This document shows positions 25,093-33,600 of a stretch of 39,377 bases of DNA, in pieces. A program made the position numbers and the translations under genes. The stretch is from Flavobacteriales bacterium (GTDB lineage: Bacteria; Bacteroidota; Bacteroidia; Flavobacteriales_D; Sanyastnellaceae): contig JADFAK010000206.1 in assembly GCA_015665315.1 (NCBI GenBank), forward strand, positions 1 through 39,377, given 5' to 3'. The stretch's first letter is position 1. Every line of letters starts with the position of its first letter. The notes beneath the pieces are model-generated. The model made no database searches and was not told the DNA's origin. It saw only the letters and a program-made list of their open reading frames with translations.

Positions 25093-25410
25093 ATGGCTCT
25101 AGAATTCACAGATAGTAATTTTCAAGAACTTGCACTAGACTCAGACAAACCAGTAATGATTGATTTCTGGGCTGAATGGTGTGGCCCTTGCCGAATGGTA
25201 GGACCAATCGTTGAGGAAATGTCAGGAGAGTACGATGGCAAGGCCATTATCGGCAAAGTGAATGTCGATGAGAATCCGGATATATCAATGAAATACGGTA
25301 TCCGTAACATCCCTACAATTATCTTCCTCAAAAATGGTGAGATGGTTGACAAGAGCGTTGGCGCGGTTCCAAAGAACATTTTGACTGAGAAAATTGATAA
25401 CCTTCTCTAA
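25093..25410 (+). CDS. trxA: Thioredoxin
   Basis: Cytoplasmic dithiol-disulfide oxidoreductase. The 105-residue protein has the active site WCGPC (C30, C33) in FWAEWCGPCRMVGP, the conserved cis-Pro in RNIPTI, and the usual thioredoxin ending. ATG 25093 is chosen over the upstream frame because a consensus promoter lies between. Own promoter and own terminator mark it as a single-gene transcript. Confidence 0.96.
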   Translation: MALEFTDSNFQELALDSDKPVMIDFWAEWCGPCRMVGPIVEEMSGEYDGKAIIGKVNVDENPDISMKYGIRNIPTIIFLKNGEMVDKSVGAVPKNILTEKIDNLL

Positions 25411-25430
25411 TCTCGTCAATTAGAAAAATG

Positions 25431-25462
25431 AAAGCCTCGGTATATATCGAGGCTTTTTTTTT
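25431..25462 (+). terminator. Terminator of trxA
   Basis: AAAGCCTCG pairs perfectly with CGAGGCTTT around an 8-base AT loop, followed by T9. Confidence 0.92.
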
Positions 25463-25557
25463 GCCCAGCACTATTATACTTTGTTGTGCCCACTTCGAAA
25501 CAAAGGCGATTGTTTTTTCGTTTCTTTGTTTCATAACAACCCGCACATTTTTCCAGA

Positions 25558-26493
25558 ATGGCAATTGAAATAGACAGAAAGTACATCCAACAGGTAGGCC
25601 GACTAGAATTTTTGGCCAAGCAGGCCGTCGAAGGTTTTATTACCGGTCTGCATAAAAGTCCCTTTCACGGATTTTCTGTTGAATTTGCCGAGCACCGACT
25701 TTACAATTCAGGTGAATCGACCCGCCATATTGACTGGAAACTGTATGCGCGTACCGAGAAACTGTTCATCAAGCGCTACGAAGAAGAAACCAATCTGCGT
25801 TGTCAGCTCTTAATCGACACTTCCGCTTCCATGTTTTTTCCCGAAGGTGTTGAGCCAGAGGGACCAAAAATGAATAAGCTAAAGTTCTCTCTATACGGAG
25901 CCGCCGCACTCATTGAATTGTTCAAGCGACAGCGAGATGCCGTAGGCGTGACTATGTTCAACGAAAAGATTGATGTACACACCGTGGCCAAGTCGAGCGC
26001 TGCCCACCATAGATACTTGTACAATGAATTGGAGCAAGTACTGGATAGGGTGAATCAACCAGATGATAAATCGACTTCGGTTGCGGAGGCCCTGCACGAA
26101 ATTGCTGAAAGCATCCACAAACGCTCGCTCGTCATTCTGTTCAGCGATATGTTTGACAGTCGCGAAACGGCCGATGAACTATTTGCAGCATTGCAACACC
26201 TCCGTCATAACAAACATGAGGTCGTGGTTTTTCACGTGGTAGACAAAAAGACCGAGTTGGAATTCGATTACGAGAACCGTCCGTACACTTTTGTCGATTT
26301 AGAGAGTGGGGAAGAAGTAAAAGCCAATCCAACAGATATTCGGGAGCATTACCTCAATAATATCAATGCGTTCAAGAATGATTTGAAGATTCGGTGCGGA
26401 CAGTACCTCATCGATTTCGTTGAAGCCGATATCAACGAAGGCGTGAATCCTATTCTATTGCAGTACCTGCTGAAAAGACAAAAGCTCTTTTAG
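25558..26493 (+). CDS. DUF58 domain protein
   Basis: A protein of 311 residues of the DUF58 family, which usually partners MoxR-type AAA ATPases and von Willebrand-A-domain proteins. Visible hallmarks are GESTRHIDWKLYARTEKLFIKRYEEE and the MIDAS-like LLIDTSASM, then LFSDMFDS. No membrane span. A MoxR gene is not in the window and the gene is followed by convergent yebC, so it stands alone here. The cellular role is unknown; folding or assembly of envelope proteins is a guess. Confidence 0.85.
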   Translation: MAIEIDRKYIQQVGRLEFLAKQAVEGFITGLHKSPFHGFSVEFAEHRLYNSGESTRHIDWKLYARTEKLFIKRYEEETNLRCQLLIDTSASMFFPEGVEPEGPKMNKLKFSLYGAAALIELFKRQRDAVGVTMFNEKIDVHTVAKSSAAHHRYLYNELEQVLDRVNQPDDKSTSVAEALHEIAESIHKRSLVILFSDMFDSRETADELFAALQHLRHNKHEVVVFHVVDKKTELEFDYENRPYTFVDLESGEEVKANPTDIREHYLNNINAFKNDLKIRCGQYLIDFVEADINEGVNPILLQYLLKRQKLF

Positions 26494-26499
26494 AGAGAC

Positions 26500-27210
26500 C
26501 TAAGCAATGTTCGTAAAGGCCGATTGCACATCATCGTCCTCCTCAATCTTATCAAGTAATTTTTCGATATCAGCCAGCTGCTCCTCCGAGAATTCAACAG
26601 GTGTAGTAGGGATGCGCTCAAGAGATGCCTTTTCGATTTCAATTCCCATGGCGTCAAAGGCTTCACTCATGGTGCCGAAATTCGTGTAGTCGCCATAGGC
26701 ATACATCGTCCCATCATTTTCTTCCAAGGTCTCCAAACCAGCGTCGATCAAAGAGAACTCCAATTCTTCCAAGTCCATTTCGTCAGCCTTCGGAAATTCG
26801 AAAACCGCCTTTCGGTCAAACATAAACTCCAATGAACCGGTAGAGACCAAGCTTCCACCCACTTTGTTGAAGTAAGATTTCACGTTGGCGATGGTACGGG
26901 TCGTATTGTCGGTAGCGCATTCGACGAACACAAGCACCCCGTGCGGACCTTTACCTTCGTAGTTTACAAGCGTATAGTCAGTGGCATCTTTGGCCGTTGC
27001 GCGCTTGATGGCATTGTCAATATTATCCTTGGGCATATTTTGCCCTTTCGCATTTTGAATGGCCGTACGCAGCTTTGAATTGGTATCAGGATCCGGACCA
27101 CTCTCCTTGGCGGCAACGGTAATTGCTTTTGCCAGTTTAGGAAATACCCGAGACATCTTGTCCCATCTCTTCTCTTTTGCCGCTCTTCGGTATTCAAATG
27201 CTCTTCCCAT
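26500..27210 (-). CDS. YebC/PmpR-family regulator (TACO1-like)
   Basis: A protein of 236 residues with the family start [19 protein letters not shown] and the [15 protein letters not shown]-like block (here [20 protein letters not shown]), YEGKGPHGV, and an acidic C-terminal domain. Such proteins bind DNA as regulators (PmpR) or aid translation (TACO1, YebC). Which applies here cannot be read from the sequence. Convergent with the DUF58 gene, with only 6 bases between. Confidence 0.93.
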   Translation of the reverse strand: MGRAFEYRRAAKEKRWDKMSRVFPKLAKAITVAAKESGPDPDTNSKLRTAIQNAKGQNMPKDNIDNAIKRATAKDATDYTLVNYEGKGPHGVLVFVECATDNTTRTIANVKSYFNKVGGSLVSTGSLEFMFDRKAVFEFPKADEMDLEELEFSLIDAGLETLEENDGTMYAYGDYTNFGTMSEAFDAMGIEIEKASLERIPTTPVEFSEEQLADIEKLLDKIEEDDDVQSAFTNIA

Positions 27211-27559
27211 GGATGTTATTTGTTTGAAAAAGCGAAAATACCAATTCGAATCATGTTAATCAACCCAAGGTGAAAAATTGAGGAGGGGGGTATCAAAAGT
27301 CATATTTGGGCAAGAATTTAAAAGATCAAGCCTTCGGCAAATGCTGAGCAGTCGCACCATTCGAAACACCGATATATCTAGAAATCAGCCTAGTCGGCCA
27401 GCACCGAAAAAAAAAGTGCAGATTTTCGAAAAAAAAACCTCTGAACCCATTGCGTAAAAACTAAAATGTGTTACTTTTGCGTCCGCTTCGAAAGAGAAGC
27501 ACAGATTAAAAGATCGAAAGTGAAACTAATCTGTTTTTTGGAAGTAAAACTCCAAAGTT
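27211..27559. other. Intergenic stretch before tRNA-Asp
   Basis: No gene seen in 349 bases. It holds the second copy of the AGCCTTCGGCAAATGC repeat (27329-27344), two A-tracts (about 27406-27439) and the tRNA-Asp promoter. Confidence 0.6.
27450..27479 (+). promoter_or_regulatory. Promoter of tRNA-Asp
   Basis: TTG (27450-27452), exactly 19 bases, then TACTTTTG (27472-27479): a full Bacteroidota promoter identical in its -7 box to that of trxA. It would start RNA about 75 bases upstream of the mature tRNA. Confidence 0.82.
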
Positions 27560-27636
27560 GGTCTGGTAGTTCAGTTGGTTAGAATACCTGCCTGTCACGC
27601 AGGGGGTCGCGAGTTCGAGTCTCGTCCAGACCGCCA
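27560..27636 (+). tRNA. tRNA-Asp (anticodon GTC)
   Basis: A 77-base cloverleaf. Acceptor GGTCTGG pairs with CCAGACC, the anticodon stem CCTGC/GCAGG encloses loop CTGTCAC (anticodon GTC), and the T-arm is GCGAG-TTCGAGT-CTCGT. The CCA is encoded. The accessory island begins shortly after it, but I find no repeat of its 3' end further right and no integrase, so use as an attachment site is not shown. Confidence 0.95.
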
Positions 27637-27647
27637 ACAAAAAACTG

Positions 27648-27690
27648 AAACCCTTGTAAACGTTGTTTGCGAGGGTTTTTTTGTTTTTGT
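27648..27690 (+). terminator. Terminator of tRNA-Asp
   Basis: AAACCCTTG pairs with CGAGGGTTT through an interrupted stem that includes TAAAC/GTTTG, followed by T7 and more T-rich sequence. Confidence 0.82.
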
Positions 27691-27711
27691 GTATTTGTCG
27701 CGCTGCTCTTT

Positions 27712-27744
27712 CCGCTTAAAAATCTGGTCCAACTATTTAAGCGG
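27712..27744. repeat. Perfect 9-bp inverted repeat at the island edge
   Basis: CCGCTTAAA (27712-27720) and TTTAAGCGG (27736-27744) enclose a 15-base loop. It lies between the tRNA terminator and the end of the CoiA-like gene. No T-run on either side. It could be a weak terminator of the minus-strand gene or a recombination end. Confidence 0.4.
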
Positions 27745-27840
27745 TTAGGAACAAATACCGGTGACAAAATCAACCACACTCATGTTTGGTTTCTTATTGC
27801 AGTACTAGTTGGATTCTATGAATATTACTCAAACAAGTGC

Positions 27841-29427
27841 TCAACTTTTTTCCAAGTTGTTCCAATCTTTGTAAGCTCCTGATCTAATAGCCTTGAGAGC
27901 TGATCTCTTTCGGTCGATAATAAGCGATATCTCTTGGAAATCGTCAAGTAGTCTTCGGTCAACATCCAGTTTTTTAAATGCTCGGGCAAACTCGGGACTT
28001 CCTCCAGGAACTTGTTTTTCAACGCTTTTAACTGTTTGTTCTCGAAGTTCTTCAAACTGATTTTCAATTCTTTTTCTTGCTCGATCAAGTTCTTCTTCTT
28101 CTTCTCCAATAGACTTAATTTTGGCTGCAGCTTTTTCTTCATAGCTAGCTGCCAAATTTTCAATTGACTGTCGTATTCTTTGTTCAGATTGAAGGTTTTC
28201 CTTTTCAATTCTATTTGTTGTCTCTGTAAAATCTCTTGTGCGGCGTTCTGCAAGTTCAATGTCTTGGTTAATTTGTTCTTGCTCTTGTTCAACTTGTTGT
28301 CTTCTAAGTTCCAAAGTTTCATGATCTTGGTCAAGCTTTTCGATACATTGTCTGATGGCATTGTCAAGATCTTCTTCTTCTGTGACATATTGTTCTCTCT
28401 TGTTAAGATATCTTGTCTCCAAATTTGAAGAGTTTTCTTCATGTTTTCTTTCTTCTCTTTCAAGTCTATCGACCTCTCCTTGATATTGTTTTTCAATTTC
28501 GCTTCTTCGACTTTCTTGTATTCCACTCCATTTGTCCTGATGAGTCTCTGTATTTCCCTCAACTCCTTGTATTTCTGCCCTAAGATGTTCTTCAATTCTT
28601 CTGTAGTGTTCTGACTCAAGACAATTTCTAATTCTTCGTATAAGGTGATTAATTTCAGCTGCTCTGCAGGAGAAAGATTCTTCAAAAAGTCTTTTTTCGT
28701 CGTCTTCAATTTCAGCTGTCTTTCCTGAATCTCCGATGGGAACGTGTACATATTCGGTGTTTTCATAAGTGTTGTTGAATAGCCATTTGGTTCTTGAGTA
28801 TGTGGTGAGCGTTGTTTCTAAATCTCCAGGGCTGGATTTTGGCAAGTCAATTTCTACCGTATCAATACCGAGATATTTTATTTTAGCTAGTTTGTCTGCA
28901 TCGACGGTATGAGTTGCCTTGAATTCGATCAATAAAATAGGATGCCCTTCATTGTTGAAAAATGCTAAATCGGGTTTGATTAATAAGTTTTGTCCTTTAT
29001 AGCCCTTACCCCATTTGACAAGACCTTTGTCGTCTTGAAAGAAATATATTTCTCTACTGACCTTTTGACCGGTAATAAACTTAGCTTCTTCAAGCAAATT
29101 ATAATGGCCGTCAACTCCGCTAGGAGGGAGTTTGTAAACCGGAGGGACAGCGAGTCTTTTTGTTTGAGCTAATTTGTCCTTGACAAATTTGTGTCTGAAT
29201 GTTTCATCTGAATGAGTGCAGGGCTTTTCACCAGGCTTAACGTCTTTCGCGAAATGCCGGAAATACCAATTCTTCTTTGGTTTGTTGCGATGAACTGCGA
29301 TCATTCTCTTTTGGCAACCGATGCAGAAATATTCATTTTCTACTTTCTTTTCGTCGTAGATGAATACTGTATTGCCATTTGTGTCTAAGGCATATAAATG
29401 TTCCCTTTTGTTAGAATCTAAAACCAT
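27841..29427 (-). CDS. CoiA-like nuclease with long C-terminal coiled coil
   Basis: A protein of 528 residues. Residues 1-90 resemble the competence CoiA zinc-finger domain: C35-x2-C38, YFRHFA (55-60), C70/H72 and H79. Residues 145-190 form a PD-(D/E)xK nuclease core with D153 in KPDLAFF and E168-x-K170 in LLIEFKATH. From about 245 to 490 the protein is almost entirely charged coiled coil (Glu, Gln, Arg and Leu heptads). The final 35 residues form a short helical cap. Known CoiA proteins act in natural competence; the coiled-coil fusion and island setting suggest a mobile or defence nuclease. Upstream DNA is AT-rich with no clear -7 box. Confidence 0.7.
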   Translation of the reverse strand: MVLDSNKREHLYALDTNGNTVFIYDEKKVENEYFCIGCQKRMIAVHRNKPKKNWYFRHFAKDVKPGEKPCTHSDETFRHKFVKDKLAQTKRLAVPPVYKLPPSGVDGHYNLLEEAKFITGQKVSREIYFFQDDKGLVKWGKGYKGQNLLIKPDLAFFNNEGHPILLIEFKATHTVDADKLAKIKYLGIDTVEIDLPKSSPGDLETTLTTYSRTKWLFNNTYENTEYVHVPIGDSGKTAEIEDDEKRLFEESFSCRAAEINHLIRRIRNCLESEHYRRIEEHLRAEIQGVEGNTETHQDKWSGIQESRRSEIEKQYQGEVDRLEREERKHEENSSNLETRYLNKREQYVTEEEDLDNAIRQCIEKLDQDHETLELRRQQVEQEQEQINQDIELAERRTRDFTETTNRIEKENLQSEQRIRQSIENLAASYEEKAAAKIKSIGEEEEELDRARKRIENQFEELREQTVKSVEKQVPGGSPEFARAFKKLDVDRRLLDDFQEISLIIDRKRSALKAIRSGAYKDWNNLEKS

Positions 29428-29704
29428 TATTTATTATTATCAATTATGGTGCCACTCATTGATTGATTTTCAACTGTTATAATAGTATAAGCCATTTTAA
29501 CGCATATTTCTTTTATTCGCTTGAGATAACTCAGAATTCATGAGACCAAAAGTAAAATTGCTATTAAATGAAAATGAATTCTTTGAAATGCAATTTGTCT
29601 TCGGTTATTGCTTAGAAAAAGTGGATTGGACTTAAACTTGTGTTTTGAAAGAAAGGCCTTTGATTAGCTAAATAATGTAGTCTGCTTTTTGGGTGTATAG
29701 GAGA
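29428..29704. other. Intergenic stretch, AT-rich
   Basis: No convincing gene. A 31-codon plus-strand frame (29540-29635, starts MRPKVKLLLNENEF) is present but has no supporting evidence. The motif TTTTAACGCAT near 29495 resembles part of the palindrome upstream of the Mrr-like gene (35779-35800). The IS3 remnant begins at the right end. Confidence 0.4.
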
Positions 29705-30056
29705 ATAAATTCGCGTCTTGAGGCAGGCCTTAAAGCTTTTTTTCTATCACATCATCTAGAACCGTGATATGCAAGGTCTGCTCAGCTATGATCTTCTTGT
29801 ACTGAGCCAGCTCAGCCTCCATTTCTTTGATCTTCTTCAATTGATTTAGCTCCAGTCCACCGTACTTCGTTCGCCAACCGTAGAATGTCGGCTGACTTAT
29901 ACCATGTTCTCGACAGATGTCAGCGATCTTTTTACCCGCTTTCTGCTCGTTCAAAATCTTGATAATCTGTCCTTCTGTGAATCGTGATTTTTTCATCCCA
30001 ATAAATTTAAGTGATTAACTAATTAAATTCACTCCGATTTTTGGGGTAGCATTACA
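29705..30056 (-). mobile_element. IS3-family remnant, copy 1 (left end, orfA, start of orfB)
   Basis: Reads leftward. The terminal sequence at about 30056 (TGTAATGCTACCCCAAAAA in the element's sense) is followed by a complete orfA. At the orfA end an A7G run (reading GAAAAAAAG) is a classical -1 frameshift site; in the -1 frame it continues as KKALRPASRREFI, the expected start of orfB, and then loses homology at about 29705. The element is therefore truncated and has no active transposase. A related, more decayed copy lies at 36457-36680, pointing the other way. Confidence 0.8.
29730..29996 (-). CDS. IS3-family transposase OrfA
   Basis: A protein of 88 residues with an N-terminal helix-turn-helix (SRFTEGQIIKILNEQKAGKK, then ICREHGISQPTFYGWRTKYGG) and a C-terminal leucine-zipper-like helix ending EKKL. 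In intact elements this protein binds the IS ends and is fused to OrfB by frameshifting. OrfB is missing here, so no transposition is expected from this copy. The frame itself is undamaged, suggesting a fairly recent truncation. Confidence 0.88.
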   Translation of the reverse strand: MKKSRFTEGQIIKILNEQKAGKKIADICREHGISQPTFYGWRTKYGGLELNQLKKIKEMEAELAQYKKIIAEQTLHITVLDDVIEKKL

Positions 30057-30181
30057 AATGCATATACTTGCGTTGGAATACTGCTCGACGAATGTGTCTT
30101 TTAGGTGCTAATCCTATTCTGTTGATGATCGGAAAAGATAACATTCCCTTGCGTATTTGTTTTTAGCTAATACCAAAAGAA

Positions 30182-30391
30182 ATGAATCCGGAAGACGACC
30201 CTTCAGAATTTACAGATCTAAACCCAACGAAAATCCGCGAAGCAGTGGCACAATTCGCTACGAAGTTGAACTTAACGGGAGGAAGTGCAGGAGTTTGTGA
30301 TTTGTATGTTCTGATGTCTAATTATCTTATAAATTATGATGTGCGCAAGGCAATCAATTCGATATTGTTAAAATCCGATCTAGATATATAA
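30182..30391 (+). CDS. Small protein 1 of the nSTAND unit, unknown function
   Basis: A protein of 69 residues starting MNPEDDPSEFTDLNPTKIRE, then a helical part (AVAQFATKLNL, CDLYVLMSNYLINYDVRKAI) and a GGSAG turn. No family recognised. It is the first gene rightward of the IS3 end, 226 bases before the nSTAND gene and on the same strand. It could be a partner, sensor or effector adaptor of the NTPase, or an unrelated leftover. No promoter of consensus form is seen. Confidence 0.55.
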   Translation: MNPEDDPSEFTDLNPTKIREAVAQFATKLNLTGGSAGVCDLYVLMSNYLINYDVRKAINSILLKSDLDI

Positions 30392-30408
30392 TCGCTGCTC
30401 TCTTAAAA

Positions 30409-30606
30409 GTGGTAAAACTGATACAAACAGAAAAAATTACCATTAAGGGAGAGAATGTTTTCGATGCTCAAGAGAATGGCGAAGTTGGAGTTGCTAAACT
30501 AGAGGAAAAACCACCGCCTCAGATTCAGTTGGGAAAAGCTACAGCGACCAACATGATTGGCACAGAGAAGGCTGTGCTGCATATACTAACAAGTCTATGG
30601 TTCTGA
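30409..30606 (+). CDS. Small protein 2 of the nSTAND unit, or a gene remnant
   Basis: A frame of 65 residues starting at GTG 30409, 17 bases after the preceding stop and ending 10 bases before the nSTAND start. The N-terminal half is beta-like (KLIQTEKITIKGENVFDAQENGEVGV), which is credible as protein; the rest (KPPPQIQLGKATATN) is low-order. Tight spacing to both neighbours suggests one transcript. It could equally be a decayed gene, because the start is weak. Confidence 0.4.
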   Translation: MVKLIQTEKITIKGENVFDAQENGEVGVAKLEEKPPPQIQLGKATATNMIGTEKAVLHILTSLWF

Positions 30607-30616
30607 AAATGTAAAT

Positions 30617-33600
30617 ATGGGTGTAGTGTTTTTAACGGCTGTTACTTACGTGGCGCTTAAAGTGGTAGATCAGTTTATTATAGAAGAAGGCTATGGAAGG
30701 TTCAAAAGGTGGATTTTTCCAAAGCCAACTTATTTGAAGGCCCTTGAAAAGGTAATTTTGGAAACAATTGAAGAGTACGAGCAAAAGTATCCACAAAAGT
30801 CAGCAGGAGATGGAACGTTTCCATTTTACCAATCGCAAGTTGTTCTGGATGTTCTTTCGCGTCATATATTTTTTCGAGATGCAAATTTGAGTCTATTGTC
30901 GAGGGAGTTGGACCTTAACCCTAAAATTATTCCTCCTACAACCGAGCAAATAGAACAGCTGTCTTCTCTATTTATAAGTCATTTAAATAAGAATGATGAT
31001 CTTGAAAAAATGCATGTTGATGAAAATTTCAAAGCTGAAATTTTCGAGATTTCAAAAATATTAGTAGGATTTGAAAAAGATATAAAAACTGTTTCTAGCG
31101 ACACAAAGGACATAAAGAAAATAGTTACGGAGCTAGCGAGACCTGAAAGGAGGTCAATAGAGTCATTTCTAGACAAGGATTTTCTATTTAGGGAAGAGAT
31201 TGAGACAGTATCCTCAAGTTTGGAATTAAGAAATGTTGCTTTGCTTTCAGGAATGTCTTTTTGTGGGAAATCACAGGTAGCCATATTCATGGTTAAACAA
31301 TGTGTTGCTGATGGTTTTGATTTTCAAATTGGGGATGATGTTAATGAAGCCATTAGATATTTGCGTAGTTCCGATAGCCGCAGGTTGTTTCTTCTGGAGG
31401 ATCCCTTTGGTCACATTCCTGGCATCGATGATGCCGCCAGCAAAAAGTGGCTTGAAATATCGAGGTTGATTTCAAGTTTAACAGACAACAAGAAACTTAT
31501 TATCACTTCTAGAACTGATGTTCTATTGATGACTAGAGGAGCGCCTAGCTTGTTAAAATGTAATTTCGGTTCTGACAATTGGTTTGATTTAACAATTAAT
31601 AAAGGCGAAACTCTTAAGGTGATATGGTGCAAGTTGTGCAAGTCGCATAATGTAGATGATTTGGTGAAAAAGAAAATATTGGAATATATAAATGTTGCGA
31701 AAAAAGATGGTTTACTCCAGCCAGGAGAGCTATCGTATTTAGCACAAAATTACGGTAATCTAGATTTGATAAGCAGTGAAAAACTCATTCGATTTGCCCG
31801 AGTTGATTCACATAACATAGCTATGACTTTTCGTAGCCTCAAGGCAGAAATACAAAGAGTGTTTATGTTGCTGGGAATTTGTGCTAGTGCAACACGACCT
31901 GTTCATTTAAAAGAATTGGCTTTCGCCTTACTTGAAATTGATGCCGTTCCTGGGTATAAAGGCTTGAAAGAGACTGAGTTGAAAGTTTATACACTGCGAG
32001 AGCGTGACTCACACAGCTGTACCCCTTTTCCAACTTATCCTGACAATCTATCCTTAGATTTAAGTGCTGAGATCAAAGAATCCCTTGGTTATTTGGAGAA
32101 TTGTGGGTACATCCAAGTTGTTAATTCTACTGTGTGGTTTACTCATCCAACATATTCCGAAGCCTCTAGAATATTGTGTCTCGACCCGTCTTTTGAAAAA
32201 CGTGAGTTTCTTTTAGCTAGTATTCGCAAAATGTTAGGTTCTGTTTCTACTTCGGCTAGTTTCAGATCCTCGAGACAAATTACGTTTATCTACGAGAATA
32301 CTGAAGTGAATGATGTAAAACCGAAATTACTAGAGCTTGCAATTGAAGGTTTTGAGCGGTCGGTCTTTCCTTCGGTGAGGGATGAGTTATTTACTTTCTT
32401 ACTCAAGCATCGATTAGACCTTTCAGGGGACGATAGTAGAAGGTTGCTAAGATATACCGAGTCTGACTCTTCCAATGATGAAATTTGCTGGGAGGGACCT
32501 ACTCCCTATCTTGTTGATGATTTCAAATTCTATGAATTTTCTGATAAATCAGGATGCGACGATCTTGATAAATTAGGTATAGTAGGTCTATTGAATGATA
32601 AGAAGGAAGCCCCAAAGAATCTAGTTTGGGATTATCTTGAATGTTTGAAGAGTGGTTTCACGGATTCTTTGCCTGATCATAATGGGCAAATTCAGATCCT
32701 TTCGTATGAAGAGGCGTTTATTCGAAGCGAGGCGGCATTTGCTCTTACGTCGCGTCAATTTCCTCCAAAGGAAATTTCCGATATCATTTTCAATGATAGT
32801 CATCCTTCTGTCGCGTTTCACGCAATAAAGGGTATGATACAAGGAAGTCCTTTTTATAGTGAGGCCGAGGTCGACCAATGTATTCAATTAATAATTGAGG
32901 CATTGAAAAGGACAGAAGTAATAATAAGAGCCAATAATCTGCTTACTACCTTTGGAATTGGCTATCAAAGTGAAAGCATAGGGTGGTCTTCTTTAAGTGA
33001 TGAAGGCAAGAGTGTTGTATGGAAAGTTTGGGGTTCAATCTTTCCTTTTTTTCTGGATCATTATCCCCCTGAGCTAAGAGTCAGAAATACAGGGAGATTC
33101 GGTTCTACTATAAATTCATCTAAAGCTTATATTAATCCTGATCAGGCTATTAAGATTGCTAATTCATATTTTAATTGGATTGAAAGTATATTGACACAAC
33201 GAGTTCCTGACACTCATGAATTTGCTGTAGTTTCCTATTTGATTGACACTTGCGATAAAGATTCAGCTGTCAGATTAGATCTTTTCAAAAGAATATTTCA
33301 AGTTAAGGATACTTCAATGACTCTGTATTCTCTTTCATGGTCCTTGTCTAGTTGGAACAAGCTATCTGAAAATGAAAAACAATTAATTTTGGATATTCAG
33401 CAGTCGGATCGTATTGATAGACGGTGGATATTGGCGACGATATTAACTGCAACGAAATTGCCGGAAGAAATCACGAACCTTTTATTTGGGAGCCCTAAAT
33501 TCTTAAAATTGCCAGCATCCGATATGGCGAAAGAGTTAGATTCAGAGGGTTATCTCAATGATTCTTTGAGCGTTTTCTGTGGTAAATATTACGAATTTGT

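Noticed and set aside
27560-27636. tRNA-Asp as an integration (att) site of the island
   Set aside because: No repeat of its 3' end was found further right and no integrase gene is present.
27667-27882. 71-residue hydrophobic plus-strand frame after tRNA-Asp
   Set aside because: It starts in the tRNA terminator and runs into the 3' end of the CoiA-like gene; no start site or homology.
27825-28766. 313-residue, lysine-rich open frame in another reading frame of the CoiA-like gene
   Set aside because: It lies wholly inside the coiled-coil part of the longer gene. Repeated Glu/Gln/Arg codons read in a shifted frame give a stop-free, helix-like sequence; it has no start context or domain of its own.
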